A DNA stretch of 64,000 bases. Origin: Phaeotremella fagi. Taxonomy: Eukaryota > Basidiomycota > Tremellomycetes > Tremellales > Phaeotremellaceae. The position numbers were made by a program, and so were the translations under genes. Numbering within the stretch: the first letter of the stretch is position 1; each line of letters starts with the position of its first letter. This document shows, piece by piece, positions 45,172-59,190 of the stretch. A model generated the notes under the pieces. That model did not search any database, had not been told where the DNA came from, and saw only the letters and a program-made list of their open reading frames with translations. The stretch spans positions 873,586-937,585 of the forward strand of contig BCHU01000007.1 in assembly GCA_001599715.1 (NCBI GenBank), given 5' to 3'.

Positions 45172-46672
45172 CTAATCAGCCTTCATCAAAGCTATCAAAC
45201 CGAGTTCCCTGAAACGATCAGCGTTGACGTGGAAACCAATGTCTGGACCTACCTTCGAACCTGATCGCCAACCAACATCTCACCGTAATCCTCTTGTGAG
45301 CCGAATCTATTCTCTGCCTCTGCTTTGAGTTCAGGATTAGCAGCCAGATGGTAATCTGGAGTCAGGTGCCAGAACTGAAGTGGTTAGAGCAATCACATTT
45401 CGAGCTTACAAAAGTGGATGAAATTCTGATTAAGGGTCGTTCTGGATTTTCACGTTTTCGTCGTTCGATAGCCTAGAGTGGTTAATTACAAGGTCAGAAA
45501 GGCACCTACCTCGATGGTTGCAGATGTACAGACGACCTCATGCAGGCCGGCTATGATTCAGCTCGAGTTCAAATCTACACTCACCTTTGATCAAACCACC
45601 AGTGAACCATTCCAATTGTTTCCCTGCTTGTACAAGTAAACATCCCGGTGGAACTTTGGCTGCTATCCTCTTGCCAGAATTTCGAGCCCAGATATGTACT
45701 ATGGGGTCAGAGGGTTGATATATTACATTACCTACATCCAGGATAACGAGATTGACCGTGTATTGTGAGGAAATTCAAATCCGAATGAAAACCTGCGTAT
45801 ATCCTTTGGATTGTTAGATGAGTCAAACGAAAGAAACACTAACGTGTTCAATTGCCCGTATTTCTTTAAATCAGTCGCAGTAGGGGCAAGAAGATGAGAT
45901 CTTTAAATGAACTAAGCTAGATGATCATCACAAGGAGCTCACCCATATCTCCCGGCATCAATAAAAGTCTCTTCAGGTAATCCTAACCCAACAGCAAGCA
46001 TTTGAGCAACACCCTCAACCCTACCTTGGTCAGTGAAAAGAGGCCTCAACGACCTACGATTGCTTCATGAAAAATCCCCATTCATTAACCCTCTGGTCCC
46101 AAGTATCCGCAAAGACTCGAGGTGTGACATTAGGTGCTGACGAGATTGGGAAAACTGATTGATGGGGGTAAGGTTCAGACATTCGATGAAAGAATCTATG
46201 ACTTGATTAGTTTGACGATAGCTTCGGTGGGACATATTGACTCGCCGACATTTTGGATCTGCACCGTGTCCAGATAGATCCAAAGGTCGTTCTGAAGGTT
46301 CAAGAGCTTCGATGATAGCCAAACAGCCAGCGTCCGAGCTGCATTTCGGTTTTTCAGTGTTTTCAAGTGTAACTCCCTGTATACAGATTAGATCAATTGG
46401 AAAAGTTTCCAGCAGATCTAACCCACAACTTGATACCCCAATTCAGGTCTTTCGTCCCTTTTCAACTCCTCAACATCTTGTGCAAAGTAATCTTCAAACA
46501 GATCAATGAACCTGTCGTTAGCGTTCTTATCGGCTCTTGTATCTCGAACGATGAGAGCTCCCGTTTGAATCAAAGATTCAGCGGCTTTCTTGGCTTCTTC
46601 TTGAGCTTGTTTCGATGTCGGTGATGATAGATATAGATCTAGATCTATTATTGCTATATCTGTGTTGGTCAT
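45172..46672 (-). CDS. 2-oxoglutarate/Fe(II) oxygenase-like (isopenicillin N synthase-like) protein
   Basis: Minus strand, about ten small exons. The N-terminal exon gives TNTDIAIIDLDLYLSS, then AAESLIQTGALIVRDTRADK, typical of the DIOX_N start. The core includes ADPKCRFFHRMSEPYPHQSV, FADTWDQRVNEWGFFMKQS and a HSDLNFLT / HGQSRYPG pattern providing the HxD iron pair. Then come VPPGCLLVQAGKQLEWFTGG and the distal His region LIKAGLHEVV. One intron (46196-46245, 50 nt) has GC-AG ends. The model ends LGLIALMKAD. The substrate is unknown; fungal relatives hydroxylate or oxidise small molecules. Cytosolic. Shares a ~150-bp divergent promoter with PFD1. Confidence 0.75.
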
Positions 46673-46821
46673 TTTGTTGGTTGTTCTTGACCAATTGTTG
46701 TTGCTGCAATTGACTTTAAACGCGTTGAGTGGCAAATCGATTACATTCTCACGGTGTAACCAGAAGACTAGCCATATCATCCTAAAGCCAGATCAGATTC
46801 TCTACCTTGAACATATCAAAA

Positions 46822-47436
46822 ATGTCAAATCTATCAGAAGACACTCTACGCAAGGTGAGCAAAAGGATACGAGGACGAAATCACCCAAGACTGACACACA
46901 TTCCCCGTATCAGATCCTCACCCAAATTCAAACTCAAGTAGGTACCTCGTGTCCCAAATCGAAAGACCTAACATTCCCCAGGCGGTCACTTCCCAAAAAC
47001 AACTATCCCTAGTGAAAGCTCAAATCCAATCTAAAGAGAAGGAACGTCGGATCCTGCAACTAACGATTCGGGAGTTGAGCACGATACCTGATCAAGATGA
47101 GACCAAGATGTTTAAAGGTGTTGGAAAGATGTATGTTCCGTTCCTTGGTTTAGGGTGTTAACGATTCTAGGTTCATTCAACAACCCCGTGCAGCTGTTAA
47201 TAACGAGCATTCGACTTTAGAGAAATCTTTAGGAGATGATATAGGTAATTTAACTAAAAAGGCAAGTCTTCCCCTTGACGTTGCGTTATATTGTACTCAT
47301 TGGGACAGGCTAAATATCTCGAAAAACAATTTAACGAAGCTAACAGTCAATTGAGAGATATTGTAAGTCATCACCTCTAGTCTCAACTGAAACATCACAG
47401 TTCCATAGTCAACAGAGACAACAGCAGGAGGCTTAG
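46822..47436 (+). CDS. PFD1: Prefoldin subunit 1
   Basis: Small multi-exon gene of about 120 residues, with exons of 33 and 24 nt at its start. It begins SNLSEDTLRKILTQIQTQAV. The two coiled-coil helices of a beta-type prefoldin flank the hairpin region (MFKGVGKMFIQQPRAAVNN). The second helix is EKSLGDDIGNLTKKAKYLEK, and the tail is Gln-rich (HSQQRQQQEA). Prefoldin is the hexameric cochaperone handing actin and tubulin to CCT. Introns are about 35-60 nt. Confidence 0.9.
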
Positions 47437-47493
47437 GATAATCTTCGGTTACGACATACCCTTTATGCATCATACCACACAAGTACAGATACA

Positions 47494-49826
47494 CTACCTA
47501 CCGGAACGTCCTACACCGACTGAACCCCAGAAACTAACTTTCTCAACACCTTGAACCAAAGCATCAACGTTACCCAACCATTCACCGAGCTGATGTATGT
47601 TAGTGAGATCAAAGGGCGTAAATCATCACTTACCAAACCCTTCTTTTCATCGACCGATCTCACATCCTTCTTGAGACGATGGGAATCATCTTTGGACGCC
47701 AATGTACCCGAAGGAACTCGTCTTGCAGCTGACAGTGGTGCATTCCTCGCGCCCAAAGACGCCAACGAGGGAGAAGACGCTGATGGTGGAATCCCTCTTG
47801 TTAAATTACTTGGGAAAGCCCGTTGAATTCTTGAAGACGAGGGGGTTCGATTTCCGACCTCACTGTCGTCAAACGAAGTGGTCTTGTTTGACATGCCAGA
47901 CAAATCAGAATGTGAAGTTGAAGGAGCCATTGAATGTCTTGTACGTTGACGTGAAGGTGATCGAGAAAGGACCGACGACGAAGGGGATGAAGGGATTTTT
48001 AATCCGTTATCAACAGGTAATGACTCGGATCTGAGCATGTCCACTGGTAAACCTGATAGATGGCTTTGTGTTCTTGAGTGTCTATTCCTGGATTGAGGTG
48101 TTGGAGGTGGAGGCGGTAGCATGGATGGTGAATCTATTTCACTGACACTCCCCAATGACGACTTCGTACTTCGTCTCGATTGACTTGCAGCCCGACTGAG
48201 AGATCTTGACGATTGAATGATGGTCAGAGAAGGTTGAGTTGTGGATTTGGGTAATGATTTGGGAGGAACAACGGTGGCAGAGGATGAAGATGACGAAGAG
48301 GTTGTTCTGGATTCGTTGATGAAAGGATCCGAAAACGATGGGGTCTTCGGTGTCTGAGGTAACATGGGTGTTGACACACTTGATGAATCTGATACCTGTC
48401 GAGTGTCGATCGTCTGACGACTGGAGCTTCTTGGTAGACCTAGGCCTAAACCGTGGGTGGTGGCCACATCACCGTCACTTTCTGATAAATGAGATAAACG
48501 CCTAGACGGAGTCATACTGGGGGACGGAATCGATCCTACTCCACTTGAACGTCGATTAGTCGAGGGTGTCAAGTATCCTAGCGCAGGTTTTGCAGGTTTC
48601 TTTGGTGTCATGGGGACAAAAGACAAATCGAGGTCGTGTAGTCGATCACGGGATTCGGTGTCGTCTTTGGTGTCTTGAATGAAAGGGAGTCTAGTTGCTG
48701 AGAAAGATGTAAGAGGGGAGGGCGGGTAGAGTTGAGATTCGGTCGAAGAACCTGACGACGAAGATGAGGATGAGGTGGTGCGTTGAGTAGTCGTTTGCTC
48801 AGGAAGTAGGTAGAAATACAAAAATTCGATGCACTTCATTCTGAACCGTTAGTCATGTCGATGACAAGTACCCACCTAACATCCTTGACTACTCCTGTTC
48901 CTTTCAACAACCTAGTAACAGCCTCCAACCCGCCTAGCTCTTCAAACAACCTCGCATGTTGAGGTGTATCGACCAAGACACAAAATAGTAAATCCAAAAT
49001 ACAGTAAACAATCGGTTGAGGCTGGTATCCAGGTGATATCGATGTGGACGGTGGTTGAGATCTAAGCAATAACAGCAGATCCACGAAAATCTAAAGTCAG
49101 CCCTGTGTAATAGTTGACCTACCTCCATCACCCAAACCTCTCCAATTGATTTCTTAGCCGCCCTATTTATCAGACACAATCCTTGTAACGTCGACACGAT
49201 CGACTCGAGTTCAGGTATCAGAACCAAAGCCATTTCATCACCAGCTGGTAGAGAAGAATGTGAAGATCGTTGACGAAGTGTTTGAGCGTGACGACTGAGG
49301 AGAGAAATTAAGGGGGTGTGTACTGGGTGTTAGGTCTGCTCTAACGTTCTACTCACCATTGGACCTCACGACGTCGTTGAGTGATACACCGTTGTCTCTC
49401 TGGGTGCTACAGCAGCGCACCAAACACTGTTCGATATTCCTCAAAGCAGCCAGTCGCCTTCGAGATGATGATCGTAAAGATCGAACCTGTCAACAGTCAG
49501 GGGCCATCAATATAAACAAAAACATCACCTACATCACTCAACCAACTCCCCCATTCATCGAGAGTGAAAACCTTAGAATCGCTACTACTACCACCACCCA
49601 ACCTCCCACTCCTATCTCTATCCTCATAATCACTCAATCCAGGCAATACAGTCATAGAAGCAGATTCCTGAACGACAGGTAAAAAACTAGTTGAAGGACG
49701 TGATCGTCTCCCTATTTCCGATTGCCCCGTCGTCGAAGATGACGAAGAGGATCTAGAGTACTCAGCCATGACTGCTAGAGCTGATGTTGATTGTGATTTC
49801 CTATGTCTTGATAGTTGTCTAGACAT
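47494..49826 (-). CDS. cdc14: SIN-type Cdc14 (septation initiation network component)
   Basis: Minus strand. The N-terminus is Ser-rich (RQLSRHRKSQSTSALAV). The helical Cdc14 domain includes LRSSSRRRLAALRNIEQCLV, PELESIVSTLQGLCLINRAA, YCILDLLFCVLVDTPQHARL, FEELGGLEAVTRLLKGTGVV and RMKCIEFLYFYLLPE. A ~350-residue Ser/Pro-rich tail with many SP/TP sites follows, suggesting CDK/NDR regulation. The last exon, after a short intron, reads LGEWLGNVDALVQGVEKVSF. In fission yeast this Cdc14 (not the phosphatase of the same name) binds the Sid1 kinase to control cytokinesis. Family match is good. Confidence 0.85.
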
Positions 49827-50247
49827 TTTGAGTGTGGTTTACGAGTTGAAAAGGAGATTGTTGTTATAATCTGACGTTGAGTGAAAAACCAGCCGCGTAG
49901 CAATTGCCACGTGGTCGTTTGTTGTTGTTTTTTCGATTCAGGAGAAGTGGATACATGCAGTATCTCCTACCATCACCAGTACATGCAATCCCTGCACCCG
50001 CATCTGAAGATTCGCTGAGAGCTGCGTCTGTTCTCATTAGCTGCGTGTGCATCGTTTAAGGCTCAAGAGAGCCGCTCTGAAGAGTAGCCGATCATCCACT
50101 TCATGGTCTGTTGAAAGTGGCGAAAATCACATTATTCATAAAACTCCTTGTAAACTGCCAATATAAACTCTCGCAACAAAAACAAGCATCACAACAAGAT
50201 AGAATTCTTCCAACCCTTCCCCTACCCGTATTCAACCCAAGTCCCAC
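49827..50247. other. Intergenic interval at the left edge of the glycan-use block
   Basis: A 421-bp interval between the CDC14 start and the permease stop. It should contain the CDC14 promoter and the permease 3' UTR. I see no convincing exon or RNA gene; short ORFs here have no recognisable content. Confidence 0.5.
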
Positions 50248-52468
50248 CTACTGCTTCTCGTTCCCAAAACCATCACCGATTTCCTCAATACCAGTGGAAA
50301 GATCTTTGATCTCAGTCTTGGCGAATTGACGAGCTGGGATCTTGCGTCCGAATAGGATATCGATCTCTGCGAAGGTGCGACCTTTGGTTTCGGCTAGATT
50401 TGATTCATGTCATCAGTAAAGTTCTTCGCGGACGTGATCTCTCGAAAGGATGTCTCTCAGTGTGGCACTTTGACCACACTTTGAGAATCCACTTGAATCC
50501 GCCAAAACGACCAATTTGAACGGAGTATTGCGGAGAGAATTCGAGGATGACTTACGGAGTCTGTAGTAGAGATAGACAATGAAGAACAAATTGATTCCTG
50601 CCCAGAAGAAGCACATCTTGGGGCCCCATCCCCTATTTAGTCACATCAGTAATCATTTTCTATTTGAGTAAACAAAGTAATTTGTTTATTTTGTTTATCT
50701 TCCCACCCACTTACCAAGCTAGCGGATTGAGCTGTCTGACTGTTATGATTCCGGCGATTAAACCGATAATGTTGTAAGCGTTTCTAGCGAGAACGATCGT
50801 TTTGGCACGAAGTCTTGTCGATGGAAGCTCGGGGATGACTGCGTAGATGACAGGTCCGGTAGTGAAGTCGGCGACAGCGACGAGGAGAATGATGAGAGCT
50901 CCACTGACAAGAGCGAACTCTTGAGACTCTGGTTGAGGAATCGCCAACGCGCCTACGATGCTTTCGGGAAGTTAGCATCACCTCCTCAACCTGATTGTGT
51001 CCACTCACATTTCGATAAAAAACATTGCCACACAACCAGCGATAATCAGAGGTTTTCTACCGTATTTGGTAAGAGTGAACCAACTGGCAATCGTTCCAAT
51101 ACCTCCGATACCAGATTGAACCCAACCCAATTTGAAACTTGTATCGGCAGAGATTCCAGCTTGTTCAAGGAGATAAACACTGTTGGCAGCCACGACAGGA
51201 CCGCATAAACCTTGTGCCATCCAGAGGAAACAAGCGATTTCAGTTCTTCGACGATCGGTTCCTTTGAAACAATCCCAATATGAGGTACCAGCTGAGATTT
51301 GTTTTTCAGATTCATCGGTAAAGATCATCACTGTACGTTAGTATACCGTTTGGCTTTATGACTCACAAGCTAAAGCCGCATCAGCTTCTCTGGCGGTTAT
51401 CCCATTCTTGCTAGCCAAACGTTTGATGTTTCTCAAAGCCAATTCCTTTTTCCCGTTCCGTACACACCACCAAGGACTTTCTGGGGCGAAAAACGCAGCC
51501 AAGGCGATAGGGACTGGCCAAATCCATTGAATAGCGAATGGAATCTTGTATCCCCAGGCGTCTAATCTAGTATCAAATCCAACAAGAACACCGGCCGAGA
51601 TGAAAGACCCAATGACCTAGAATTAGAGTGATAAACAGTCTTGTACCTACCCAAGCAAAGTTGACGAAACTGGTAAGGAAGTGTCTAAGAGGTACTGGAA
51701 CAATTTCCGATGCATATGCCGTTGTCATTGTCTTAGAGATATCAGTATAGGCCAATAACGTAACCGCTTACCTGGAAGACTCCCCAACAAATACCACAGA
51801 AAAATTGACCAACCAGGAAAGTAGCGAGATTGGTTGCAAAGAATGGAATGAACAGGAACCCAGATACCCCAATCAGAGCACTGATGATAGTCCAGCGATA
51901 ACCGTATCGTTCAGAGAAGAATCCAGCAAACTAACCATCAGTCTAGACCATATTTACACACCCACTTGAAGTCCAAAAATTACTCCAACACTGTTAGCAC
52001 CAGAGATACCGTTTTGCCAACTTGGAGGAATTTGTTTGGTTCCGTTATCAGCTTCGATACCGAAATTCTCCGTGAAAGCAGGGAAAGCGTTGACTGTTTG
52101 TGAATAATTTGAATCAACTAACGACTCACATGAACCCATGACGGAAGCATCGTAACCATCCATCACAATAGCCATAGTCAAAGCGACACTCCACAACATA
52201 GCTTTGGGATAAATTTTGAATGCTTGGAAAACAGTGAGATGTTTTTCTCTTTCGTTAGCTTCATTGGCTTCGTGAACAAGTGCCTATAGTCGTCAGCTAG
52301 AACAAGAACACTCTAGCTTACCAAGAAATCATGCTCGTTGTGAGCAATACCCATGTTGACAGCAGCTTCGATATTGAGATTCTCTCTACCTTCGAAATGT
52401 TCAGCGATAGCTGGTTTCTCCTCGAGAGGAGATTCTCTTTGAGGTTCGATGTAATCTGGAGAAGACAT
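50248..52468 (-). CDS. MFS sugar porter, alpha-glucoside (maltose) permease type
   Basis: Minus strand, many exons. It begins MSSPDYIEPQRESPLEEK, then KHLTVFQAFKIYPKAMLWSV, ALTMAIVMDGYDASVMGS. After helix 6 there is SYWDCFKGTDRRRTEIACF, then AQGLCGPVVAANSVYLLEQAG and WFTLTKYGRKPLIIAGC. The YWDCFKGTDRRRTEIA loop is typical of fungal alpha-glucoside:H+ symporters of the Mal/Agt type. The C-terminal AETKGRTFAEIDILFGRKIP is the PETKG-like sugar-porter end. It is expected at the plasma membrane importing disaccharides or short oligosaccharides. Divergent from the secreted protein gene; first member of the putative glycan-use locus. Confidence 0.9.
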
Positions 52469-52988
52469 GGTTGTCGATGGGAGAAAGATGATCGTCCAAG
52501 ATCAAATTCTGAGGTATATATATGTCAAGAGAGGGAGCTGAGAATCACTTCATCTTCAACATAGCCGTCAATATGATATCTAGTTAAATGAAATTAAAGA
52601 GGATATTACCCGGAGCACCACTGGAGAACCAATAATAGCCTATTTTATGGTACCTTCGGCACTCCACGGCCCGTCTTTCCACCACTCGATTGGTGTGGAG
52701 AATGTAGTTGATATCCCATTTTAAACTTTAGAGTACTCTCTACTCCATCTTGGCCCTCTGAAACGACTGGATACTCCATATCGGGGCAATGCGGCCCCAT
52801 CTGATCGATCATCACATGACGTCTCACACCTCCATCAACGCCATCAACGTCAGAAAGAGTCCGAAGTGGCATTAGCCATGTCAAATCTTTCAAGGAGGTG
52901 GTTGACTTAGGCTATCAATCTACTAGCGTCTTTTGTAAATGTATATCATGAAGAGGTCGAGGCAGCAAAAACGCACCCCCAAGTCACC
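52469..52988. promoter_or_regulatory. Divergent promoter of permease and secreted protein
   Basis: A 520-bp interval, GC-rich in its middle. It contains the inverted repeat GGGGC-AATGCG-GCCCC (52783-52798), TTACCCGGAG near 52607 and several CCACGG/CGG elements near 52660-52675. Such paired CGG/CCG elements suit Zn2Cys6 regulators. No exon was found. Confidence 0.5.
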
Positions 52989-54194
52989 ATGTTCGCCCAA
53001 CTTGTCTTGCTTTTGTTTACCACCACAATTCTCTCAACTGCGTCTCCAGTTAAACGTACCACTGTCAGCCCACAACTGAAAAGTGCTACTTTGCTTGGTG
53101 ATGTAGTCGATCGAAATCTCCAAAGAGACTCCTGTGGTTCTGTCAGATGGGACACTCGTGTCCTCTGGACTTGTAGAGATACAGAATTCTTGGTCAATCA
53201 GTCAGTAACTGCTTTGGTTAACAACAACACGCTCGAAGCTTTCGCTACCAGTACCGCAAGTTACACCGATTTCAACCTCGATGGAACTCCTAAAATCGTT
53301 CCCGTCACCGGTGATCAATATGGCTACAACAGTTCTCTCTTCCAATACGGAACCAACAGTTTAAACTATTCGTTCTACCCTCTCACCTCTGATGAGTGCG
53401 ATACCAATCCCGCAGGTGGTTGCTCCGATGGAACACGTTTCGCCCTTTGGCCAAGTGTTCCACCGACAATCTCGTACCAAGGTCTAGACGGTACTATCGT
53501 TGCTTACACTTTCATTCGAGTCGAACATATCACCGACTCTTTAGGTGTCGTTAACCCAGATCCACCAACGTCATTGTATAGAATTGATTATTCACCTTTC
53601 AAGCAAGGTGTAGGTAACACTCTTCCATCGGTCACTCTACTCAACGAGAACTTTTGGGGACTCAACACGTTCGCTTACGGCGATTATGGTACAGTCACTC
53701 ATAACGGTTACATGTATTTATACGCCGAAAATTCAGCTTATCAGATTGCCCTTGCTAGAGTATCAGTTCTTAGTGTCGAAAACAAGTCGTCATACCAATA
53801 CTACGTCGGTGGTAAATGGTCATCAACACCACCAGTGAACGTCAACGATACTTCAGCCTATCTTGAACACCCAGGTGCCGGTGGTCAAGGTACCTACTTT
53901 TACAGTGAAAGATGGCAATGTTTCGTTTGGTTAGGTCAACCTGCAGCTTCTGTCCAACCTGAACTTTACGTTTCTACCGCTCCAGCTCCAGAAGGTCCTT
54001 GGATCGAACCGTATCTTCTCAAAACCTTCCCTGACGGTACTTATATTCTCGGAGCTTATTCTTTCCAAGCCCATCCAGCACTGGTTCTTGATCCTTTGTC
54101 TGATAAAATGTACTTGTCTTATACCAAGAACGACGTATACGGTAACAACTTTGCGGTTTACACCACTCCGTTGTATCTTCTTGAATTTGATTAG
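52989..54194 (+). CDS. Secreted single-exon glycoprotein, beta-propeller-like, function unknown
   Basis: An uninterrupted 401-codon ORF. It has a signal peptide (MFAQLVLLLFTTTILSTASP) followed by KR (Kex2-type site). Six or more N-glycosylation sequons (NQS, NNT, NSS, NYS, NKS, NDT) and few cysteines fit a secreted glycoprotein. Repeated segments such as CRDTEFLVNQ, NLNTFAYGDYG-type aromatic turns, NGYMYLYAE and YLSYTKNDVYGNNF suggest a five-bladed propeller like DUF4185/GH43-type folds. This is judged from pattern only, and catalytic residues cannot be assigned. Lack of introns is unusual here. Its position between a sugar permease and a GH31 enzyme suggests it acts on or binds an extracellular glycan. 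Confidence 0.75.
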   Translation: MFAQLVLLLFTTTILSTASPVKRTTVSPQLKSATLLGDVVDRNLQRDSCGSVRWDTRVLWTCRDTEFLVNQSVTALVNNNTLEAFATSTASYTDFNLDGTPKIVPVTGDQYGYNSSLFQYGTNSLNYSFYPLTSDECDTNPAGGCSDGTRFALWPSVPPTISYQGLDGTIVAYTFIRVEHITDSLGVVNPDPPTSLYRIDYSPFKQGVGNTLPSVTLLNENFWGLNTFAYGDYGTVTHNGYMYLYAENSAYQIALARVSVLSVENKSSYQYYVGGKWSSTPPVNVNDTSAYLEHPGAGGQGTYFYSERWQCFVWLGQPAASVQPELYVSTAPAPEGPWIEPYLLKTFPDGTYILGAYSFQAHPALVLDPLSDKMYLSYTKNDVYGNNFAVYTTPLYLLEFD

Positions 54195-54700
54195 GGTGGA
54201 GGAATTCGGTGGAGATGTGGATGCGAAAAATTACTTGAATGGAGAAGACGTTGTCAGAATGGAAGTTGAAAAATGGACCTTTTGTTCATAAATGATTGTT
54301 ATCTCGTACCGTAGTCAATGATAATTGCTTTGATGCATGTGGAATATCATTTGCCAAGTTTCACAGCAGTTGATCATCGCTAGAAGCCAATGGTTTGACA
54401 CGTTTGGTGGCTTACATGTTACTGCACCTTTTCTACGCTCTGACTTACAACGATTACACAGGAGAGATCAAAGCCAAAAGTCAGACGGAAAATTAAACCA
54501 ACCCATCGGAGCGAAACCATTTGTTGACGTAAGAATCTGCGCTTATATCTAACCGTGACCACCGTCTATTTTGGAATCTTGGCAAACTAGCACACTTTAT
54601 TAGCCTATTGGTTCATCTCCTTTGCCCAATATTTTTGTTGTATCATAGAATGGACTGAAAGTAAGTTTTTCGAAATCTTGACTTGAATTTATTTCACGAG
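54195..54700 (+). other. Interval upstream of the GH31 gene
   Basis: A 506-bp interval covering the secreted-protein 3' UTR and the GH31 promoter. It has GTACCGTAG at 54306-54314 but no coding exon that I can defend. An extra 5' exon of the GH31 gene, using the donor GTAAGTTTTT at 54661, remains possible. Confidence 0.45.
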
Positions 54701-57702
<3,002 letters not shown>

Positions 57703-57775
57703 ATTGAATTGTACTCTGTAGAAATGCAACTAGACATGCCTAGCTTCAAATGACCACATCAATACATGATCACAA

Positions 57776-58993
57776 CTAATGACCGTTAACAAAACCGTTA
57801 CGACCCTTGCGTCCTTCAGCAAAGATCTTTTCAACATCAATAGCCTTCCCCATCGCCAAATACCCCTCTGTAGAGGGATGAAGGTAATCGCTCAACTGAT
57901 ACTCCTTTCTAATTTGATGAGGTTGATCTGGATCAGTGACCACCGCCGAGAAATCGACTAAATGATCGAAACCACCTTCGTCCACGATCCACCTGTTGAT
58001 CCTCTCCCTTGTGATCTCTCTAAGCGGATGAGTAAGAGGCCAAGGTGTGGGCCATTCAACTGGAGCCAAAAATGGCATGACTGTTGAACCGATGACCACC
58101 AAACTACGCTGATGAGCTTTTTGAACGATCTGACTATAAGCGTAAACTAATCGATGGAACAACCCATTTTGAGCTTCTTCCGTCGCAGGTGTCATTCCGA
58201 TATCGTTAACCGCCATGTGAACGAAGATGTATTTGACACCTGGTTGATATAAACCATCTCTATCGAATCTAGCCAAACCACCTGCATAGAGCTGATCTCC
58301 TGAGATGCCAAGATTCAACACAGACAATGGTAGAGCATGCGATTTTAATCTTGCCGAGAGTACGTCTATCCAGCCTGTGTATTCGTTATAAGGTAGGAAT
58401 GAATCACCTCTGTCGGTGATACTGTCCCCAAAACAGACGATAGAAGCATGTGATTTCGGTAACCATCCTTCTATGCCAGCGATGTAATATGATTGTCGCG
58501 ATAGGGTTGGTTCTTGAAGTGTCAGCTCTTGAGTGACTTGACCGCCTTGAAACCATGCATCGGCTTTGCCTACGTAATGACCAGTCATATGAGTGAGATC
58601 GTTGAGAACTGCAATAGAAACAGTAACATCTGACGAATGAAAAACGTCAAAATCGATATCGTCGGTGACAGCAGTTGAACCCGGTGGAATAGTTTGTGCC
58701 AATTGACCACCAAAAGTTACAACCATCGAAGAACCTTCAAGTACAGAAGACGATCCCGCAGTTCTACCACTACCACCGTTAGGTCTAGCAACCACCAAAG
58801 AAAGTATTTCCAAATCAGCTTTCCCGTATTGGTTCGAAACCACCAACCGAATTCTTCGCGCGCCAAGAGTAGCTCGAAGTGTTTGACGAATGGTAACCAC
58901 CTTTTGTGTCGAAGGGATGATCGGTGTTTGGACTGGCATTGACGCCGTTGACCAAACACCAACCCAATGGTTTTCTGAAATGGTTTCTCGCAT
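57776..58993 (-). CDS. SGNH/GDSL-family hydrolase (possible carbohydrate esterase)
   Basis: Single exon, 405 residues, no signal peptide (MRETISENHWVGVWSTASMP). A beta-rich N-terminal ~160 residues precede the SGNH domain: VCFGDSITDRGDSF (block I Ser), LNLGISGDQLYAGG (block II), HMAVNDIGMTP (block III Asn) and LSDYLHPSTEGYLAMG (block V Asp/His). This layout matches the large two-domain GDSL proteins found with polysaccharide-degrading systems, which often remove acetyl groups. Its place between GH31 and GH38 genes supports a de-esterification role on an acetylated glycan, but the ester cannot be named. Shares a ~197-bp divergent promoter with the GH38 gene. Confidence 0.9.
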   Translation of the reverse strand: MRETISENHWVGVWSTASMPVQTPIIPSTQKVVTIRQTLRATLGARRIRLVVSNQYGKADLEILSLVVARPNGGSGRTAGSSSVLEGSSMVVTFGGQLAQTIPPGSTAVTDDIDFDVFHSSDVTVSIAVLNDLTHMTGHYVGKADAWFQGGQVTQELTLQEPTLSRQSYYIAGIEGWLPKSHASIVCFGDSITDRGDSFLPYNEYTGWIDVLSARLKSHALPLSVLNLGISGDQLYAGGLARFDRDGLYQPGVKYIFVHMAVNDIGMTPATEEAQNGLFHRLVYAYSQIVQKAHQRSLVVIGSTVMPFLAPVEWPTPWPLTHPLREITRERINRWIVDEGGFDHLVDFSAVVTDPDQPHQIRKEYQLSDYLHPSTEGYLAMGKAIDVEKIFAEGRKGRNGFVNGH

Positions 58994-59190
58994 CTTGGCG
59001 ACATTATTCTCTCTACGTTGTCGTTCTTATGCATATGTGATGCGAGGAGAATTATCTACCGGGGTAGCCTAAAAACGCTTAATTAATTTCCCTATTTTAT
59101 GGTCCATGCCGTTACCGCTTAAAGAAGTGTTCCGGTGGTGTTCATAAGAACTTGCGATTGACTTTTGGAATCAACAATTTCCTCACCAAA
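58994..59190. promoter_or_regulatory. Shared SGNH/GH38 promoter with CTACC-GG-GGTAG element
   Basis: A compact 197-bp divergent promoter. CTACC-GG-GGTAG (59056-59067) is a short inverted repeat; TCCGGTGG occurs near 59131 and again in the first GH38 exon. CTACCGG recurs before the terminal Zn2Cys6 gene (62842-62848). Candidate regulator site. Confidence 0.4.

Noticed and set aside
49864..50052. Minus-strand ORF of 62 codons between CDC14 and the permease
   Set aside because: No recognisable motif and it lies in the CDC14 promoter.
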